A DNA stretch of 64,000 bases from Pseudoalteromonas atlantica (GCA_007988745.1 BJUT01000009.1:33500-97499); one strand, 5' to 3'; positions 1 to 9,677 are shown, counted from the stretch's first letter. Notes: generated by a model not told the origin, from the letters alone. Numbers and translations: made by a program.

Positions 1-2
1 CG

Positions 3-521
3 GGGTTATTGCTGGTTATTTCAACATCAGTGTCGCACGATTTACTTAAACGCACCCTTAAACCCGACATAAGCGATAAACAAGAGCTACTAGCTGCTCG
101 GTTAGCCGCGATGATTGCCATTGTTATATCAGCTTACTTTGGGATTAACCCGCCTGGGTTTGTTGCATCGGTGGTCGCCTTTGCCTTTGGTTTAGCGGCG
201 GCGAGTTTCTTCCCGGCAATTATTATGGGGATATTCTCTAAAACAATGAATAAAGAAGGCGCAATTGCTGGCATGGTGACCGGTATAGGCTTTACCGCTG
301 CGTATATTATCTTCTTTAAATTTGTAAGCCCTGAGCTTAATAGCCCAGAAAATTGGTTCTTAGGTATTTCGCCCGAAGGAATTGGCTTAGTGGGGATGAT
401 CATTAACTTTGTGGTTGCTGCAACCGTACTTAAATTAACAAAATCGACACCGCTTGAAATACAACAAATGGTGGAAGGTATTCGTAATCCTAAAGGGTCA
501 GGTGAAGCACACGCACATTAA
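3..521 (+). CDS. Sodium:solute symporter, C-terminal part (VC_2705-like), truncated by window edge
   Basis: The reading frame is open from the left edge, so only the last ~173 residues are present; members of the family are usually about 570 residues. Four hydrophobic segments separated by short loops are visible, then a hydrophilic tail ending in a His-rich GEAHAH. Sequence style and position directly before a cNMP/CBS/DUF294 protein and a DEDDh exonuclease match the sodium:solute symporter (acetate-type, ActP/VC_2705) cluster common in Vibrio, Shewanella and Pseudoalteromonas. Expected role: Na+-coupled uptake of a small organic acid across the inner membrane. The substrate is inferred from the family. 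The codon read as Met at 9 is an internal TTG, not a start. Confidence 0.8.
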   Translation, partial: GLLLVISTSVSHDLLKRTLKPDISDKQELLAARLAAMIAIVISAYFGINPPGFVASVVAFAFGLAAASFFPAIIMGIFSKTMNKEGAIAGMVTGIGFTAAYIIFFKFVSPELNSPENWFLGISPEGIGLVGMIINFVVAATVLKLTKSTPLEIQQMVEGIRNPKGSGEAHAH

Positions 522-551
522 TGCGCTAAGCCTACTTAAAAATAAAGCACC

Positions 552-580
552 AAAAGCCCGACTTTAGTCGGGCTTTTTAT
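552..580 (+). terminator. Rho-independent terminator after the symporter
   Basis: A perfect inverted repeat (arms AAAGCCCGAC and GTCGGGCTTT, loop TTTA) runs straight into a T-run about 30 bp past the symporter stop. It separates the symporter from the DUF294 gene. Confidence 0.9.
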
Positions 581-634
581 TTGTTCAAATAATGAGTACA
601 TTAGATTTTGTGTATACTTTTTAAGAGTACAGCA

Positions 635-2473
635 ATGAGTGTAGAGCAGCAGGAAGTTGCCCAGTTTGTGTGTATGCAGGCGCCATTTAGCATGCTACAC
701 GACAGTGCGTGTGAGTATTTTGTAAGCCATATTGATAGTGTTTATTTAACCCGAGAAAACCAAGCGCAGTGGCTGCAAACGCAAACCCCAAAGCTTTTTT
801 TAATTCGCTCTGGTTTATACGACCTAGTGGATGCAAAAGGTGATGTAGTAAAGCGTTTAGCGCAGGGGGATTACTTTGGCTATCCTTCTTTGTTAACCGG
901 AGAGGCGATTCAAAATAGGTTACAGGTACAAAAAGAGGGCATAGTGTATATGCTTGCGCAAACGCATTTTGACTTTTTACGTCATCAATACAAACCGTTT
1001 GAGCAATATTTTGTACGCGCGCACGCCAATCGTTTACTTTCATCACATTATAAAAGTAAAAACGATAGCTGGTCTGAGCGCAGAATATCTGAGCTGATGA
1101 CCCGCACCGCCATAACCTTAGCACCCGATGCCAGTATTAGGCAAACCGCTAAAAAAATGAAAAAACACGGTGTATCGTCAATTATGATCACCGAACACGC
1201 CATTTTAGTTGGCGTAGTGACCGACCGCGACTTACGTAACCGTGTACTGGCCGATGAAGTCGACCCACAAGATGCGGTTAGCAGCATAATGAGTGCAAAG
1301 CCTAAATTTATATTTGAAAACAATCGGGTGTTTTCTGCTTTGCATTTAATGCTTAAATACAATATTCATCATTTACCTGTACTTGATGAAAACCATAAGC
1401 CTTTGGGTATGCTTACTAGTACCGATTTACTGCGCCAGCAAAAAAGTGACCCTGTGCAGCTTATTGGCCGCATTTATAAAGCCCACAGCATTGCCGATTT
1501 AAAACGTTATGCAGGCGAAATCCCTGAGTTACTGCGAAGTTTTTCGTACAACATAGAAGACATATCGCTAATTGGTAAACTGCTCAGCGGCTTAACCGAT
1601 GCACTCACCTCGCGTCTTATTCATTTATTTCAAGAAGAAAATGGCGCAGCGCCCACCAGTTTTTGCTTTATATGTTTTGGCTCGCAAGCACGCGAAGAGC
1701 AAACCTTACATTCAGATCAAGACAACGGCTTATTACTCCCAAATGATTTAAGCGAGCAACACCAAGCTTACTTTAAACACATGGGGGAGTTTGTATGTGA
1801 GCAGTTAGTAGAATGTGGCATTAGGCGTTGCCCGGGGAATATTATGGCCAGCAGCGATGAATGCAGAATGAGTGTAAGCCAGTGGTGCGAGCGCTTTTTT
1901 AAATGGATAAAAAGCCCAACCCCAAGCGCCATGCTTAACTGCAAAATATTTTTTGATTTGCGCTTTATAGAAGGCTCCAATGCTCTATACAGCGGCTTTT
2001 GCGAGCAGTTAAACAGGATATCGCGCGATGAGTTATTTTATGCTGCTATGGCAACCGATATAAGAGCCAGCTCAGTGCCTATAGGTTTATTTAATAAGCT
2101 TAAAACGCAAAAAAGCGACAACAACCATAAGTACATAGATTTAAAAAAACGCGGTGTGGTGATCATTAACGACATAGTGCGTTTATATGCGTTAAAAGCC
2201 GGAATAAAACGCGCCAATACCCAAGAGCGCTTAGATGCTTTACTTAAGCATTCACTGCTAAATAAAGACGATATTTATAATTTAAAAGATTGCTGGCGAT
2301 TTTTAACTCAGTTACGTTTTAGTACGCAAATAAACGAAGAAGGTTTGCCAAGTAACTGTATAAACCCCGATAAATTAAGTTCATTAGAGCGCCATCAGCT
2401 TAAAGAGGCTTTTTATTTAGTAAAACAAGCGCAGCAAGCCGCGGCGTTTAAATTTGCCCGTGGCAGTTTGTAA
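635..2473 (+). CDS. cNMP-binding / CBS-pair / DUF294 nucleotidyltransferase-like protein
   Basis: Cytoplasmic signalling protein of 612 residues. Domains in order: a cyclic-nucleotide-binding-like domain (about 10-140), two CBS motifs (about 155-275, opening with MTRTAITLAPD), a GlnD-type nucleotidyltransferase-like DUF294 domain with GSQAREEQ followed by DQDN (about 290-430), and the DUF294 C-terminal helical domain. The ATG at 635 is chosen over an upstream in-frame TTG at 608 because an AAGAG element lies 7 bases before it and homologues start near here. Families of this type sit beside acetate-type symporters and are thought to link nucleotide or second-messenger sensing to transport. The ligand and the target of any nucleotidyl transfer are unknown. 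Confidence 0.85.
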   Translation: MSVEQQEVAQFVCMQAPFSMLHDSACEYFVSHIDSVYLTRENQAQWLQTQTPKLFLIRSGLYDLVDAKGDVVKRLAQGDYFGYPSLLTGEAIQNRLQVQKEGIVYMLAQTHFDFLRHQYKPFEQYFVRAHANRLLSSHYKSKNDSWSERRISELMTRTAITLAPDASIRQTAKKMKKHGVSSIMITEHAILVGVVTDRDLRNRVLADEVDPQDAVSSIMSAKPKFIFENNRVFSALHLMLKYNIHHLPVLDENHKPLGMLTSTDLLRQQKSDPVQLIGRIYKAHSIADLKRYAGEIPELLRSFSYNIEDISLIGKLLSGLTDALTSRLIHLFQEENGAAPTSFCFICFGSQAREEQTLHSDQDNGLLLPNDLSEQHQAYFKHMGEFVCEQLVECGIRRCPGNIMASSDECRMSVSQWCERFFKWIKSPTPSAMLNCKIFFDLRFIEGSNALYSGFCEQLNRISRDELFYAAMATDIRASSVPIGLFNKLKTQKSDNNHKYIDLKKRGVVIINDIVRLYALKAGIKRANTQERLDALLKHSLLNKDDIYNLKDCWRFLTQLRFSTQINEEGLPSNCINPDKLSSLERHQLKEAFYLVKQAQQAAAFKFARGSL

Positions 2474-2488
2474 TAAGAGGTAAGCGCT

Positions 2489-3112
2489 GTGGTAAAAAAA
2501 TGGCTCAGTAAGTATATAAAAAGGCGTAATTTATTAAGTCAAAATGCGTTAACGCAACGCTATTTAGTGATTGATTTAGAGCTTACTGGGCTTGATGTAA
2601 ACCAGCATGAAATTGTCTCAGTAGCCTGGGTTAAAATAGACAACCAATGTATAAAAATGAGCGAGTCGCAGCATTTAATAAACAAGGATGTAAAAAGCCT
2701 AGAGCAAAGCCCTGTTTTTCACGGCATTATTGACGACACAGTGGCTAAAGGACAAAGCCTGCACACTATATTAACGCAGCTAAGCCGTGATTTTAGTGAC
2801 CATATTTTGGTTTTTCATAACGCCATACTGGATTGGGGGTTTTTAAAAGCAGCCCTTAAAGGTTCCAATATAAACGCACAACCTAAGTTGATACTCGACA
2901 CCCTCCACATAGAAAAAAAGCGCCTTATTTGCCAAGGTGCAGAAATAAAACAAGATGATTTAACCCTAAGTGCGTGTCGCAAACGTTATGAGTTACCAAG
3001 CTATCATTGTCATAACGCACTTACAGACGCACAGGCCACCGCCGAATTATTACTAGCCCAGTGCTACCAAATAAACCGTGGGAAGGAGTTGCAGTTGAGG
3101 TCAATAATTTAA
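2489..3112 (+). CDS. DEDDh-family 3'-5' exonuclease (DnaQ-like)
   Basis: 207 residues with a GTG start, 15 bases after the DUF294 gene, so probably the same transcript. The three exonuclease motifs are visible: Exo I with Asp29 and Glu31 in VIDLELTG, Exo II around HNAILDWGF, and Exo III with His175 and Asp180 in HNALTDAQAT. These supply the two-metal site of DnaQ-type exonucleases. It is not the replicative epsilon subunit, because the C-terminal polymerase-binding tail is absent and the context is the symporter/DUF294 cluster. The nucleic acid substrate is unknown. Confidence 0.82.
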   Translation: MVKKWLSKYIKRRNLLSQNALTQRYLVIDLELTGLDVNQHEIVSVAWVKIDNQCIKMSESQHLINKDVKSLEQSPVFHGIIDDTVAKGQSLHTILTQLSRDFSDHILVFHNAILDWGFLKAALKGSNINAQPKLILDTLHIEKKRLICQGAEIKQDDLTLSACRKRYELPSYHCHNALTDAQATAELLLAQCYQINRGKELQLRSII

Positions 3113-3170
3113 CAAAGCTACAGCATTTACTAATTATTTTGTTAAGATAAGAATTTTAAAAGGATTTATT

Positions 3171-3863
3171 ATGGTAATTGAAGCCGCCAGTAAGTATTAC
3201 AACCAGTTAAACAATGACCTTAAAGCAGTTAAAAAGTACATTCACAATAATTTTGGTGTGTTTCTTACTATTCTTTACTTACTGGGTAGTTTATCAGGCG
3301 TTGTGTATCTTTACGTTTTACTTAATAACTTCTCGGTTGATATATTCAATTTCATTGAAATAAGTGACTTTTTACTGGCACTGATTTCAAATTTTTTACT
3401 TATTACTCTTTATACTACGATCATCGTTTTAACAGCTATTTATTTAAATTGGCGCTCAGGACACATGCCAGATCCTAGTAAAACAACCGTGTTAAAAAAA
3501 CTTTATTATGGCTTTGGTTACCCGTTCTATTTATTAAAACCTAGTTACTCATTAATGTTATTTTTAGCACTTATAATATCTACATACCCTACTATGTTGG
3601 CGCATTCACACAGTAAAGATATAATAAATGAAAGAACAATGAATTATCACTTGTCATTAAATTATCCAATTGCTCAGAGTAAAGTAACTCAACTTCAAAA
3701 TGTTCAAATAGTAGCCTCAACAATGCGGAATTTATTTGTTTATGATAATAAACAAGATGAGTTACTTATTATTTCACAAGAAAATATTTCAGCTTTGATA
3801 CCTAATCTACACCAAGAAAAAACGATTAAGCCAAAGTCAAAAGCTGCATCAAGCACACAGTAA
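3171..3863 (+). CDS. Unrecognised inner-membrane protein
   Basis: 230 residues preceded by AAAGGATTT, a fair ribosome binding site. About three hydrophobic segments are seen (roughly 27-50, 62-90 and 107-138), followed by a ~90-residue polar C-terminal part ending in a Lys/Ser-rich tail. The gene is more AT-rich than its neighbours, which could mean acquisition or weak codon selection. I do not recognise the family. It stands alone between the exonuclease and the SIMPL gene. Confidence 0.6.
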   Translation: MVIEAASKYYNQLNNDLKAVKKYIHNNFGVFLTILYLLGSLSGVVYLYVLLNNFSVDIFNFIEISDFLLALISNFLLITLYTTIIVLTAIYLNWRSGHMPDPSKTTVLKKLYYGFGYPFYLLKPSYSLMLFLALIISTYPTMLAHSHSKDIINERTMNYHLSLNYPIAQSKVTQLQNVQIVASTMRNLFVYDNKQDELLIISQENISALIPNLHQEKTIKPKSKAASSTQ

Positions 3864-3945
3864 TTAAACATTCGCTGAAACACGATTGGCTGCTATTTAT
3901 TAGTATGGACGCATAACCAAGCATGGCACTTATTCAGGACAAATT

Positions 3946-4674
3946 ATGAGACTCATTACCACTATTCTTCTAACCTTATTCCCTGTGATCGCTTGTGCTA
4001 ATTCGAGCTTACCTGCCAATCGTCATATCTCAGTGCAAGGCACTGCTGAGGTATTAGTTGAGCCTGACATGGCTAAAATACTATTTAAGGTGAATAGTGT
4101 TAAAAATGAGCCGAATGCCGCCAATAACGCGCTTGAGAATAAAGTGAAGTTATTAATAGATGGGCTCAATCAATTTGAAATAAGCGCCGATGACGTAGTT
4201 GCCTCAAACGTTAAAATTGAAAAAACAGGAATGGATTATATTGAAACAGGGCATCAGGCACTTAGCGAATACGCAGCGATAAGAACGTTTGAAGTAACGC
4301 TAAACAGTATTGAGCGTGTGAGCGATTTAACCGATTTTTTATTGAACCAAGAAGTAAATGCGATTCAAAATATTGCGTTTTTATCTTCAAAATTTGAGCA
4401 ATTACAAGCGCAAGCCACACAGTTAGCAATTGAAGATGCAAAAATAAAAGCGGATTTACTTGCTGATTCATTCAATGCAAAAGTAGGTGAAGTACGCACT
4501 ATTCGCTCAACTAAAAACAACTATGACAGTGGTTTTAGTACAGCTATAACCAAGATGCACAGGGCGCAGTATGATAATAACTCTTTTCCTCAAATACTTA
4601 GTAACGATTTACAGGCAACAATAAGCTTTAAATCATCCATAAACGTGGTGTTTGATTTAGAGATAACTGATTAA
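3946..4674 (+). CDS. SIMPL (DUF541) periplasmic protein
   Basis: 242 residues with a clear signal peptide (charged MR, hydrophobic stretch, cleavage near ACAN at ~18-20). The mature start (ISVQGTAEVLVEPDMAKILFKV) is the hallmark of the SIMPL/DUF541 family, whose E. coli member is YggE, an exported protein linked to reduced oxidative stress. Length fits the family (about 240). The next gene is a peroxiredoxin, consistent with an envelope-stress theme, but the intergenic distance of 80 bp means co-transcription is not shown. Confidence 0.82.
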   Translation: MRLITTILLTLFPVIACANSSLPANRHISVQGTAEVLVEPDMAKILFKVNSVKNEPNAANNALENKVKLLIDGLNQFEISADDVVASNVKIEKTGMDYIETGHQALSEYAAIRTFEVTLNSIERVSDLTDFLLNQEVNAIQNIAFLSSKFEQLQAQATQLAIEDAKIKADLLADSFNAKVGEVRTIRSTKNNYDSGFSTAITKMHRAQYDNNSFPQILSNDLQATISFKSSINVVFDLEITD

Positions 4675-4753
4675 ATTAATAATTTCATTTCAAATACATG
4701 TTCGTACTGTAAGCTAGTTTTATGTTTTTGATTAATTTGAAGGTAGCAATACT

Positions 4754-5416
4754 ATGAGCGATGAAAGCAACACATTAAAAGCACAAACCGAAGCAAAAAT
4801 AGCAGCAGGGCGAAAAGGTAATCCTGATTTTATGAAAGGCGTTGATGAAACCATTGCTCAGGCAAAAGCGTTTCAAGAAGGGGCAAATGCACTTAATTTA
4901 GATCAAAATGCCCCACGCTTTGAACTGCCTAACCAGCACGGTGAGCAAGTTTTATTAGATGAGCTACTTGCAAAAGGGCCTGTGGTTATAACTTTTTATC
5001 GTGGTAGTTGGTGCCCTTATTGTAATTTACAGCTAAAAGCATTGCAGTCACGCCTACCTGAAATTCACGCATTAGGCGCACAGCTGGTGGCTATTAGCCC
5101 ACAAGCGCCCGATGGCTCAATGAGCGAAAACGACATACGTAATATGGATTTTGTTGTGCTGAGTGACCAAAATGCAGATATAGCAGCAAGCTATGGCGTA
5201 GCGTGGCAAGTACCTGCATTTTTATTAGAGCATATGCGCGAAGACCGCGGCCTTGATTTAGAGTCGCTTAATAACGGCAACGGCAGTATTTTACCTATCC
5301 CTGCCACGTTTGTTTTAGATAGCGAAGGTAAAGTGACGTGGCGCTATGTCGATGTTGATTACCGCACCCGCTCAGAGCCACAAGATATAATTAATGCTTT
5401 AAAAGCACTACAGTAA
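4754..5416 (+). CDS. Peroxiredoxin-like AhpC/TSA family protein
   Basis: 220-residue thioredoxin-fold protein. The redox motif is Cys87-Pro-Tyr-Cys90 in YRGSWCPYCNLQL, preceded by the typical FELPNQHGEQVLLDEL strand-turn. It matches the peroxiredoxin-like subgroup with a CxxC instead of the single peroxidatic Cys of AhpC. No signal peptide is seen, so it should be cytoplasmic. Likely role: thiol-dependent reduction of peroxides; the reductant is unknown. A 12-bp perfect stem-loop follows. Confidence 0.82.
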   Translation: MSDESNTLKAQTEAKIAAGRKGNPDFMKGVDETIAQAKAFQEGANALNLDQNAPRFELPNQHGEQVLLDELLAKGPVVITFYRGSWCPYCNLQLKALQSRLPEIHALGAQLVAISPQAPDGSMSENDIRNMDFVVLSDQNADIAASYGVAWQVPAFLLEHMREDRGLDLESLNNGNGSILPIPATFVLDSEGKVTWRYVDVDYRTRSEPQDIINALKALQ

Positions 5417-5440
5417 GCACTCAAGCAAGCTCGCTTTATG

Positions 5441-5475
5441 CCCAAAAGTAGCCAAGTAAATTAGCTACTTTTGGG
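5441..5475 (+). terminator. Stem-loop after the peroxiredoxin gene
   Basis: Perfect 12-bp arms CCCAAAAGTAGC and GCTACTTTTGGG with an 11-base loop, 25 bases past the stop. The following tract (TTAATTT) is only moderately T-rich, so it is a probable but weak intrinsic terminator. Confidence 0.6.
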
Positions 5476-5543
5476 TTAATTTAAAGTTTCTAATCGCTCC
5501 CTCTTATAATAATGTTCAAGGTCGATTACAATACAGCCATCTA

Positions 5544-5561
5544 AAAGGCATCGATGCCTTT
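5544..5561. promoter_or_regulatory. 18-bp perfect palindrome upstream of epd
   Basis: AAAGGCATCGATGCCTTT reads the same on both strands and ends 33 bases before the epd start codon. It could be a dimeric-repressor operator or a short leader hairpin. No regulator is identified. Confidence 0.5.
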
Positions 5562-5594
5562 GTCTGCACGTAAAGAGAGTGGATTTTATATTTC

Positions 5595-6605
5595 ATGGCA
5601 ATCAAACTTGCAATTAATGGTTTTGGTCGTATTGGTCGAAATATTGTCCGCGCGTTGTACGAGTCAGGTTTGAGCAACGAGATAAAAATTGTTGCGATTA
5701 ACGAACTTGCTGACCCTGAAGCTATTGCTCATTTATTAAAATACGACACGTCCCACGGTCGTTTTTCTTTTCCTGTAAAACTTGGTGAAGACACCATTAG
5801 CGTTGCAAGCGATACCATTGCACTATTTTGTGAAGAAAACCCAGTAGAATTACCTTGGCAAACCCTTGATGTAGATGTAGTGCTTGAATGTACCGGTGTT
5901 TATCACTCGCGCGAGCATGCACAATTACACATTACTGCGGGTGCTAAAAAGGTGTTGTTTTCGCACCCAGCTGATAACGATGTAGATGCCACCATTGTGT
6001 ATGGCATTAACGATGATGAGCTCAAACGCGAGCACACTATAGTATCTAACGGCTCATGTACTACAAACTGTGTGGTGCCTGTTATTAAAGTGCTAGATGA
6101 TGCGTTTGGCATTGAATCGGGCGCTATTACCACTATTCACGCGTCGATGAACGATCAACAAGTGATTGATGCGTACCATCATGATTTACGTCGTACCCGC
6201 GCTGCGAGTCAGTCTATTATTCCAGTTGATACAAAATTAGCACGAGGAATAGACCGCATTTTACCCAAATTTGAAGGGCGCTTTGAAGCCATTGCGGTTC
6301 GCGTGCCGACAATTAACGTAACGGCAATGGATTTAAGTGTTACAGTAAATGCCGATGTAGATTTAAACGCGGTAAATACGGCACTTAAAGCCCAAGCAAA
6401 AGACCGCTTAGAAGGTATTTTAAGTTACACCGAAGAGCCATTGGTATCGGTTGATTTTAATCACGACCCACATTCTTGTATTATTGATGGCACGCAGACA
6501 CGCGTTAGTCACAAACGCCTGATAAAGTTACTTGTTTGGTGTGATAACGAATGGGGTTTTGCCAATCGCATGCTAGATACAGCACGTGCGATGATGGCTA
6601 AGTAA
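5595..6605 (+). CDS. epd: D-erythrose-4-phosphate dehydrogenase
   Basis: 336 residues. It oxidises D-erythrose 4-phosphate to 4-phosphoerythronate with NAD+, the first step toward pyridoxal phosphate. The N-terminal NAD-binding motif [16 protein letters not shown] and the catalytic Cys155 in SNGSCTTNC are visible; Cys155 is the number used in the E. coli enzyme. It is distinguished from GAPDH by its place at the head of an epd-pgk-fba cluster and by Epd-like sequence such as KYDTSHGRF and [30 protein letters not shown] paralogue cannot be fully excluded by eye, but the context strongly favours Epd. Confidence 0.9.
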   Translation: MAIKLAINGFGRIGRNIVRALYESGLSNEIKIVAINELADPEAIAHLLKYDTSHGRFSFPVKLGEDTISVASDTIALFCEENPVELPWQTLDVDVVLECTGVYHSREHAQLHITAGAKKVLFSHPADNDVDATIVYGINDDELKREHTIVSNGSCTTNCVVPVIKVLDDAFGIESGAITTIHASMNDQQVIDAYHHDLRRTRAASQSIIPVDTKLARGIDRILPKFEGRFEAIAVRVPTINVTAMDLSVTVNADVDLNAVNTALKAQAKDRLEGILSYTEEPLVSVDFNHDPHSCIIDGTQTRVSHKRLIKLLVWCDNEWGFANRMLDTARAMMAK

Positions 6606-6668
6606 GCATTTTATAATAATTTTAAAATTTATTTTTCAGGTTCAAGTATCGTTAACTAAGGAGATGTT

Positions 6669-7844
6669 ATGTCGGTCATAAAAATGGCAGATTTAGATTT
6701 AAACGGCAAGCGCGTATTAATTCGTGAAGATTTAAATGTACCAGTTAAAGCAGGTAAAGTGACCTCAGATGCACGTATTCGTGCTGCACTACCTACTATT
6801 AAGCTAGCTCTTGAAAAAGGCGCTAAAGTAATGGTTATGTCGCACCTTGGCCGCCCTACGGAAGGCGAGTACGATGACGAATTTTCACTTGCCCCTGTAG
6901 CCGATTACCTAAACGATGCACTTGAGCAAAATGTACGCCTTGAAAAAGACTACTTAAACGGCGTTGAAGTTGCCGATAACGAAGTAGTTGTATTTGAAAA
7001 CGTACGATTTAATAAAGGCGAGAAGAAAAACGACGAAGCCTTATCAAAACAACTTGCTGCACTGTGTGATGTGTATGTAATGGATGCATTTGGCACCGCG
7101 CACCGCGCACAAGCGTCTACTCATGGCGTTGGCTTATTTGCAGATGTTGCCTGTGCTGGCCCGTTATTATCAGCAGAACTTGAAGCACTAGGTAAAGCAC
7201 TAGATAACCCAGCACGCCCATTAGTGGCCATTGTAGGTGGTTCTAAAGTATCAACTAAATTAACTGTTTTAGACTCGCTTTCAACGATTGTAGATCAGCT
7301 TGTAACAGGTGGCGGTATTGCTAATACCTTTATTGCTGCTGCGGGTCATCCGGTTGGTAAATCACTTTATGAAGCTGATTTAATGGATGAAGCAAATCGT
7401 TTATGTGCAGCAGCTAAAGCAAACGATGGTGAAATTCCGGTACCGACTGATGTTGTGGTAGGTAATGAATTTTCAGACTCTGCAGTCGCTACGCTTAAAG
7501 ATGTAAGCGAAGTAACAAGCGATGACATGATTTTTGATATTGGCCCTGATACAGCCAGCCAGCTTGCAAAAATTATTGCAAACGCCGGTACTGTTGTATG
7601 GAATGGCCCAGTTGGCGTATTTGAGTTTGATCAGTTTGGTAATGGTACACGTGCTATTGCTCAGGCAATTGCTAACTCTAATGCGTTTTCGATTGCAGGC
7701 GGTGGTGACACTTTAGCGGCAATTGATAAATACGGCATTGCCGATAAAGTATCTTACATTTCTACCGGTGGTGGTGCGTTCTTAGAGTTTTTAGAAGGCA
7801 AAAAACTTCCAGCAGTAGAAATGCTAGAGTCGCGCGCTAAATAA
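6669..7844 (+). CDS. pgk: Phosphoglycerate kinase
   Basis: 391 residues, close to the 387 of E. coli. It transfers phosphate from 1,3-bisphosphoglycerate to ADP in glycolysis. Visible signatures are [12 protein letters not shown] at the N-terminus, [17 protein letters not shown] and the nucleotide-binding GGGDTLAAI near the end. AAGGAGATGTT precedes the ATG, a strong ribosome binding site. It lies 63 bp after epd, as in the classical operon. Confidence 0.97.
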   Translation: MSVIKMADLDLNGKRVLIREDLNVPVKAGKVTSDARIRAALPTIKLALEKGAKVMVMSHLGRPTEGEYDDEFSLAPVADYLNDALEQNVRLEKDYLNGVEVADNEVVVFENVRFNKGEKKNDEALSKQLAALCDVYVMDAFGTAHRAQASTHGVGLFADVACAGPLLSAELEALGKALDNPARPLVAIVGGSKVSTKLTVLDSLSTIVDQLVTGGGIANTFIAAAGHPVGKSLYEADLMDEANRLCAAAKANDGEIPVPTDVVVGNEFSDSAVATLKDVSEVTSDDMIFDIGPDTASQLAKIIANAGTVVWNGPVGVFEFDQFGNGTRAIAQAIANSNAFSIAGGGDTLAAIDKYGIADKVSYISTGGGAFLEFLEGKKLPAVEMLESRAK

Positions 7845-7863
7845 TAAATTTTTAGCCGCATTA

Positions 7864-7930
7864 GGTGAGGGGAAACCCTCACCAACGATTAATTATTAAA
7901 TACCTCTCACCCTTATTTAATAGTTAATTA
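7864..7930 (+). other. Two consecutive RNA hairpins between pgk and fba
   Basis: The first hairpin has perfect 8-bp arms GGTGAGGG/CCCTCACC closed by a GAAA tetraloop (7864-7883). The second is a long AT-rich imperfect stem (about 7888-7930). Neither ends in a T-run, so they look more like mRNA-stabilising or processing structures than terminators. They lie in the 203-bp pgk-fba gap. Confidence 0.6.
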
Positions 7931-8047
7931 AGACAAAACTAAGCAGTGTAAATTGCTTTATTTTGTGGCGCAGTGATTGCGTCAAACTAACATATCCGTT
8001 CAAACTAGATGGCAGGAGACTGCTGTCGATAAATTGGAGAATACCCA

Positions 8048-9112
8048 ATGGCTTTAATCAGTATGCGACAACTTTTAGATCATGCAGCTGAACACGGTTA
8101 CGGCGTTCCAGCCTTTAACGTGAATAACCAAGAGCAAATGCGCGCAATAATGGAAGCGGCTGATAAAACAAACAGCCCAGTAATTGTTCAAGGATCAGCA
8201 GGCGCACGTGCTTATGCTGGTGCTCCATTTATCCGCCACATGATTTTAGCAGCCGTTGAAGAATGGCCGCACATTCCAGTAGTAATGCACCAAGATCACG
8301 GTACCTCACCCGGTGTTTGCCAACGCTCAATTCAACTTGGCTTTTCATCAGTTATGATGGATGGCTCATTAATGACTGACGGAAAAACCCCATCAAGCTA
8401 CGAATATAATGTAGAAGTAACACGCGAAACCGTGGCTATGGCACATGCTTGTGGCGTATCGGTAGAGGGCGAGCTAGGTGTACTTGGCTCACTTGAAACC
8501 GGTGAAGCGGGCGAAGAAGATGGTGTAGGCGCAGAAGGTAAACTAACTACTGATCAAATGCTTACCGACCCAGAAGAAGCCGCTGATTTTGTAAATAAAA
8601 CCCATGTTGATGCCTTGGCAATTGCTTGTGGAACATCGCACGGTGCGTATAAATTTACGCGCCCACCCACAGATGACATTTTAGCGATTGATCGTATTAA
8701 AGAAATTCACGCACGTATCCCGAACACGCACTTAGTAATGCACGGATCGTCGTCTGTACCACAAGAGTGGTTAGAGATCATAAATCAATACGGTGGCGAA
8801 ATTCCTGAAACGTACGGTGTACCTGTTGAGCAAATTGTAGAAGGGATCAAATACGGTGTACGTAAAGTAAATATTGATACCGATTTACGCCTGGCCTCTA
8901 CCGGTGCTATTCGCCGTCATATGGCGCTTAACCCATCTAACTTCGATCCGCGTAAATACCTAGCAGAAGCAACTAAAGCAATGACAGAGATTTGTGTTGC
9001 GCGTTACAACGCGTTTGGTACAGCTGGTCAAGCAGGTAAAATTAAGCCAATTTCACTTGATGACATGCACCTTAAATATTTAAGTGGTGAGTTAGACCCA
9101 CAAATTAAATAA
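8048..9112 (+). CDS. fba: Class II fructose-bisphosphate aldolase (Calvin-cycle subtype)
   Basis: 354 residues. Zn-dependent reversible cleavage of fructose 1,6-bisphosphate to DHAP and glyceraldehyde 3-phosphate. Metal-binding His residues are in [10 protein letters not shown], in [10 protein letters not shown] and in [10 protein letters not shown]. Length and motifs fit the CbbA-like class II subtype rather than E. coli FbaA; that subtype name is historical and does not imply carbon fixation. Last gene of the epd-pgk-fba cluster. GGAGAATACCC precedes the ATG, and a strong terminator follows. Confidence 0.95.
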   Translation: MALISMRQLLDHAAEHGYGVPAFNVNNQEQMRAIMEAADKTNSPVIVQGSAGARAYAGAPFIRHMILAAVEEWPHIPVVMHQDHGTSPGVCQRSIQLGFSSVMMDGSLMTDGKTPSSYEYNVEVTRETVAMAHACGVSVEGELGVLGSLETGEAGEEDGVGAEGKLTTDQMLTDPEEAADFVNKTHVDALAIACGTSHGAYKFTRPPTDDILAIDRIKEIHARIPNTHLVMHGSSSVPQEWLEIINQYGGEIPETYGVPVEQIVEGIKYGVRKVNIDTDLRLASTGAIRRHMALNPSNFDPRKYLAEATKAMTEICVARYNAFGTAGQAGKIKPISLDDMHLKYLSGELDPQIK

Positions 9113-9139
9113 TGATCTTTGATTAATAAATAGCGTTAT

Positions 9140-9174
9140 AAAAACCAGCTGGCGTAATCCAGCTGGTTTTTTTA
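9140..9174 (+). terminator. Rho-independent terminator of fba
   Basis: Arms AAAAACCAGCTGG and CCAGCTGGTTTTT with a 6-base loop, followed by further Ts, about 28 bp after the aldolase stop. Confidence 0.92.
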
Positions 9175-9188
9175 TACCGCAAAGCACT

Positions 9189-9520
9189 GGGATCACTGTT
9201 GTACCAACTTAATAAAATGGGATCACTGATTTACTAACCGCCCCGCATTCGGATCATTTATTTACCAACTAGCGCATAAATTTACGCCATGTTAGGCGCT
9301 CAATCAATCAGATCGTTTTTTATTTGTACAATAGATCAGATGCTTAGTTGTTTGACTAAGTATAACCGTGATCCCAAACCCGATCGGCTTAGTAAAAATC
9401 TGATCTTTTTATAGGCTGCTTAGTAAAAAACAGATCTATTTTTAACCACGTAATGACATCTTCCAGTGCAAACTCAGTTTCGTATCTGGTTTTTTACTGT
9501 GTTAGTAAAGCAATGATCCC
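9189..9520. repeat. Array of GATC-containing 20-bp repeats in two facing arms
   Basis: Between the fba terminator and phoB lies a gene-free stretch holding copies of a 20-bp unit close to GGGATCACTGATTTACTAAC. Direct copies start at 9189, 9219 and 9250. Inverted copies occupy 9356-9375, 9388-9406, 9419-9436 and 9501-9520. Neighbouring copies are spaced 30-32 bp (about three helical turns), except the last (82 bp). Ten GATC sites fall in 332 bp. The layout resembles the transposase-binding arrays at the two ends of a Tn7-, Mu- or IS21-type element with the interior missing. A SeqA/Dam-related cluster is an alternative. No transposase gene or target duplication was found. Confidence 0.65.
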
Positions 9521-9677
9521 GCTATGAGTATCTACTTAGAAATAAAACTGTCATCTTTTTGTAAATATGTTTTGATTAACCGTAATTTGCAAAATAGTTT
9601 TAAAAATATGACGTTAATGAGGTTTTTTGTCACTATTTTGTGTTTTTTTTACCAGGATTTTAATTTACACGTTACAC

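Noticed and set aside
7534-7716. 60-codon frame inside pgk
   Set aside because: Shadow of pgk in another frame on the same strand; no ribosome binding site and pgk is intact.
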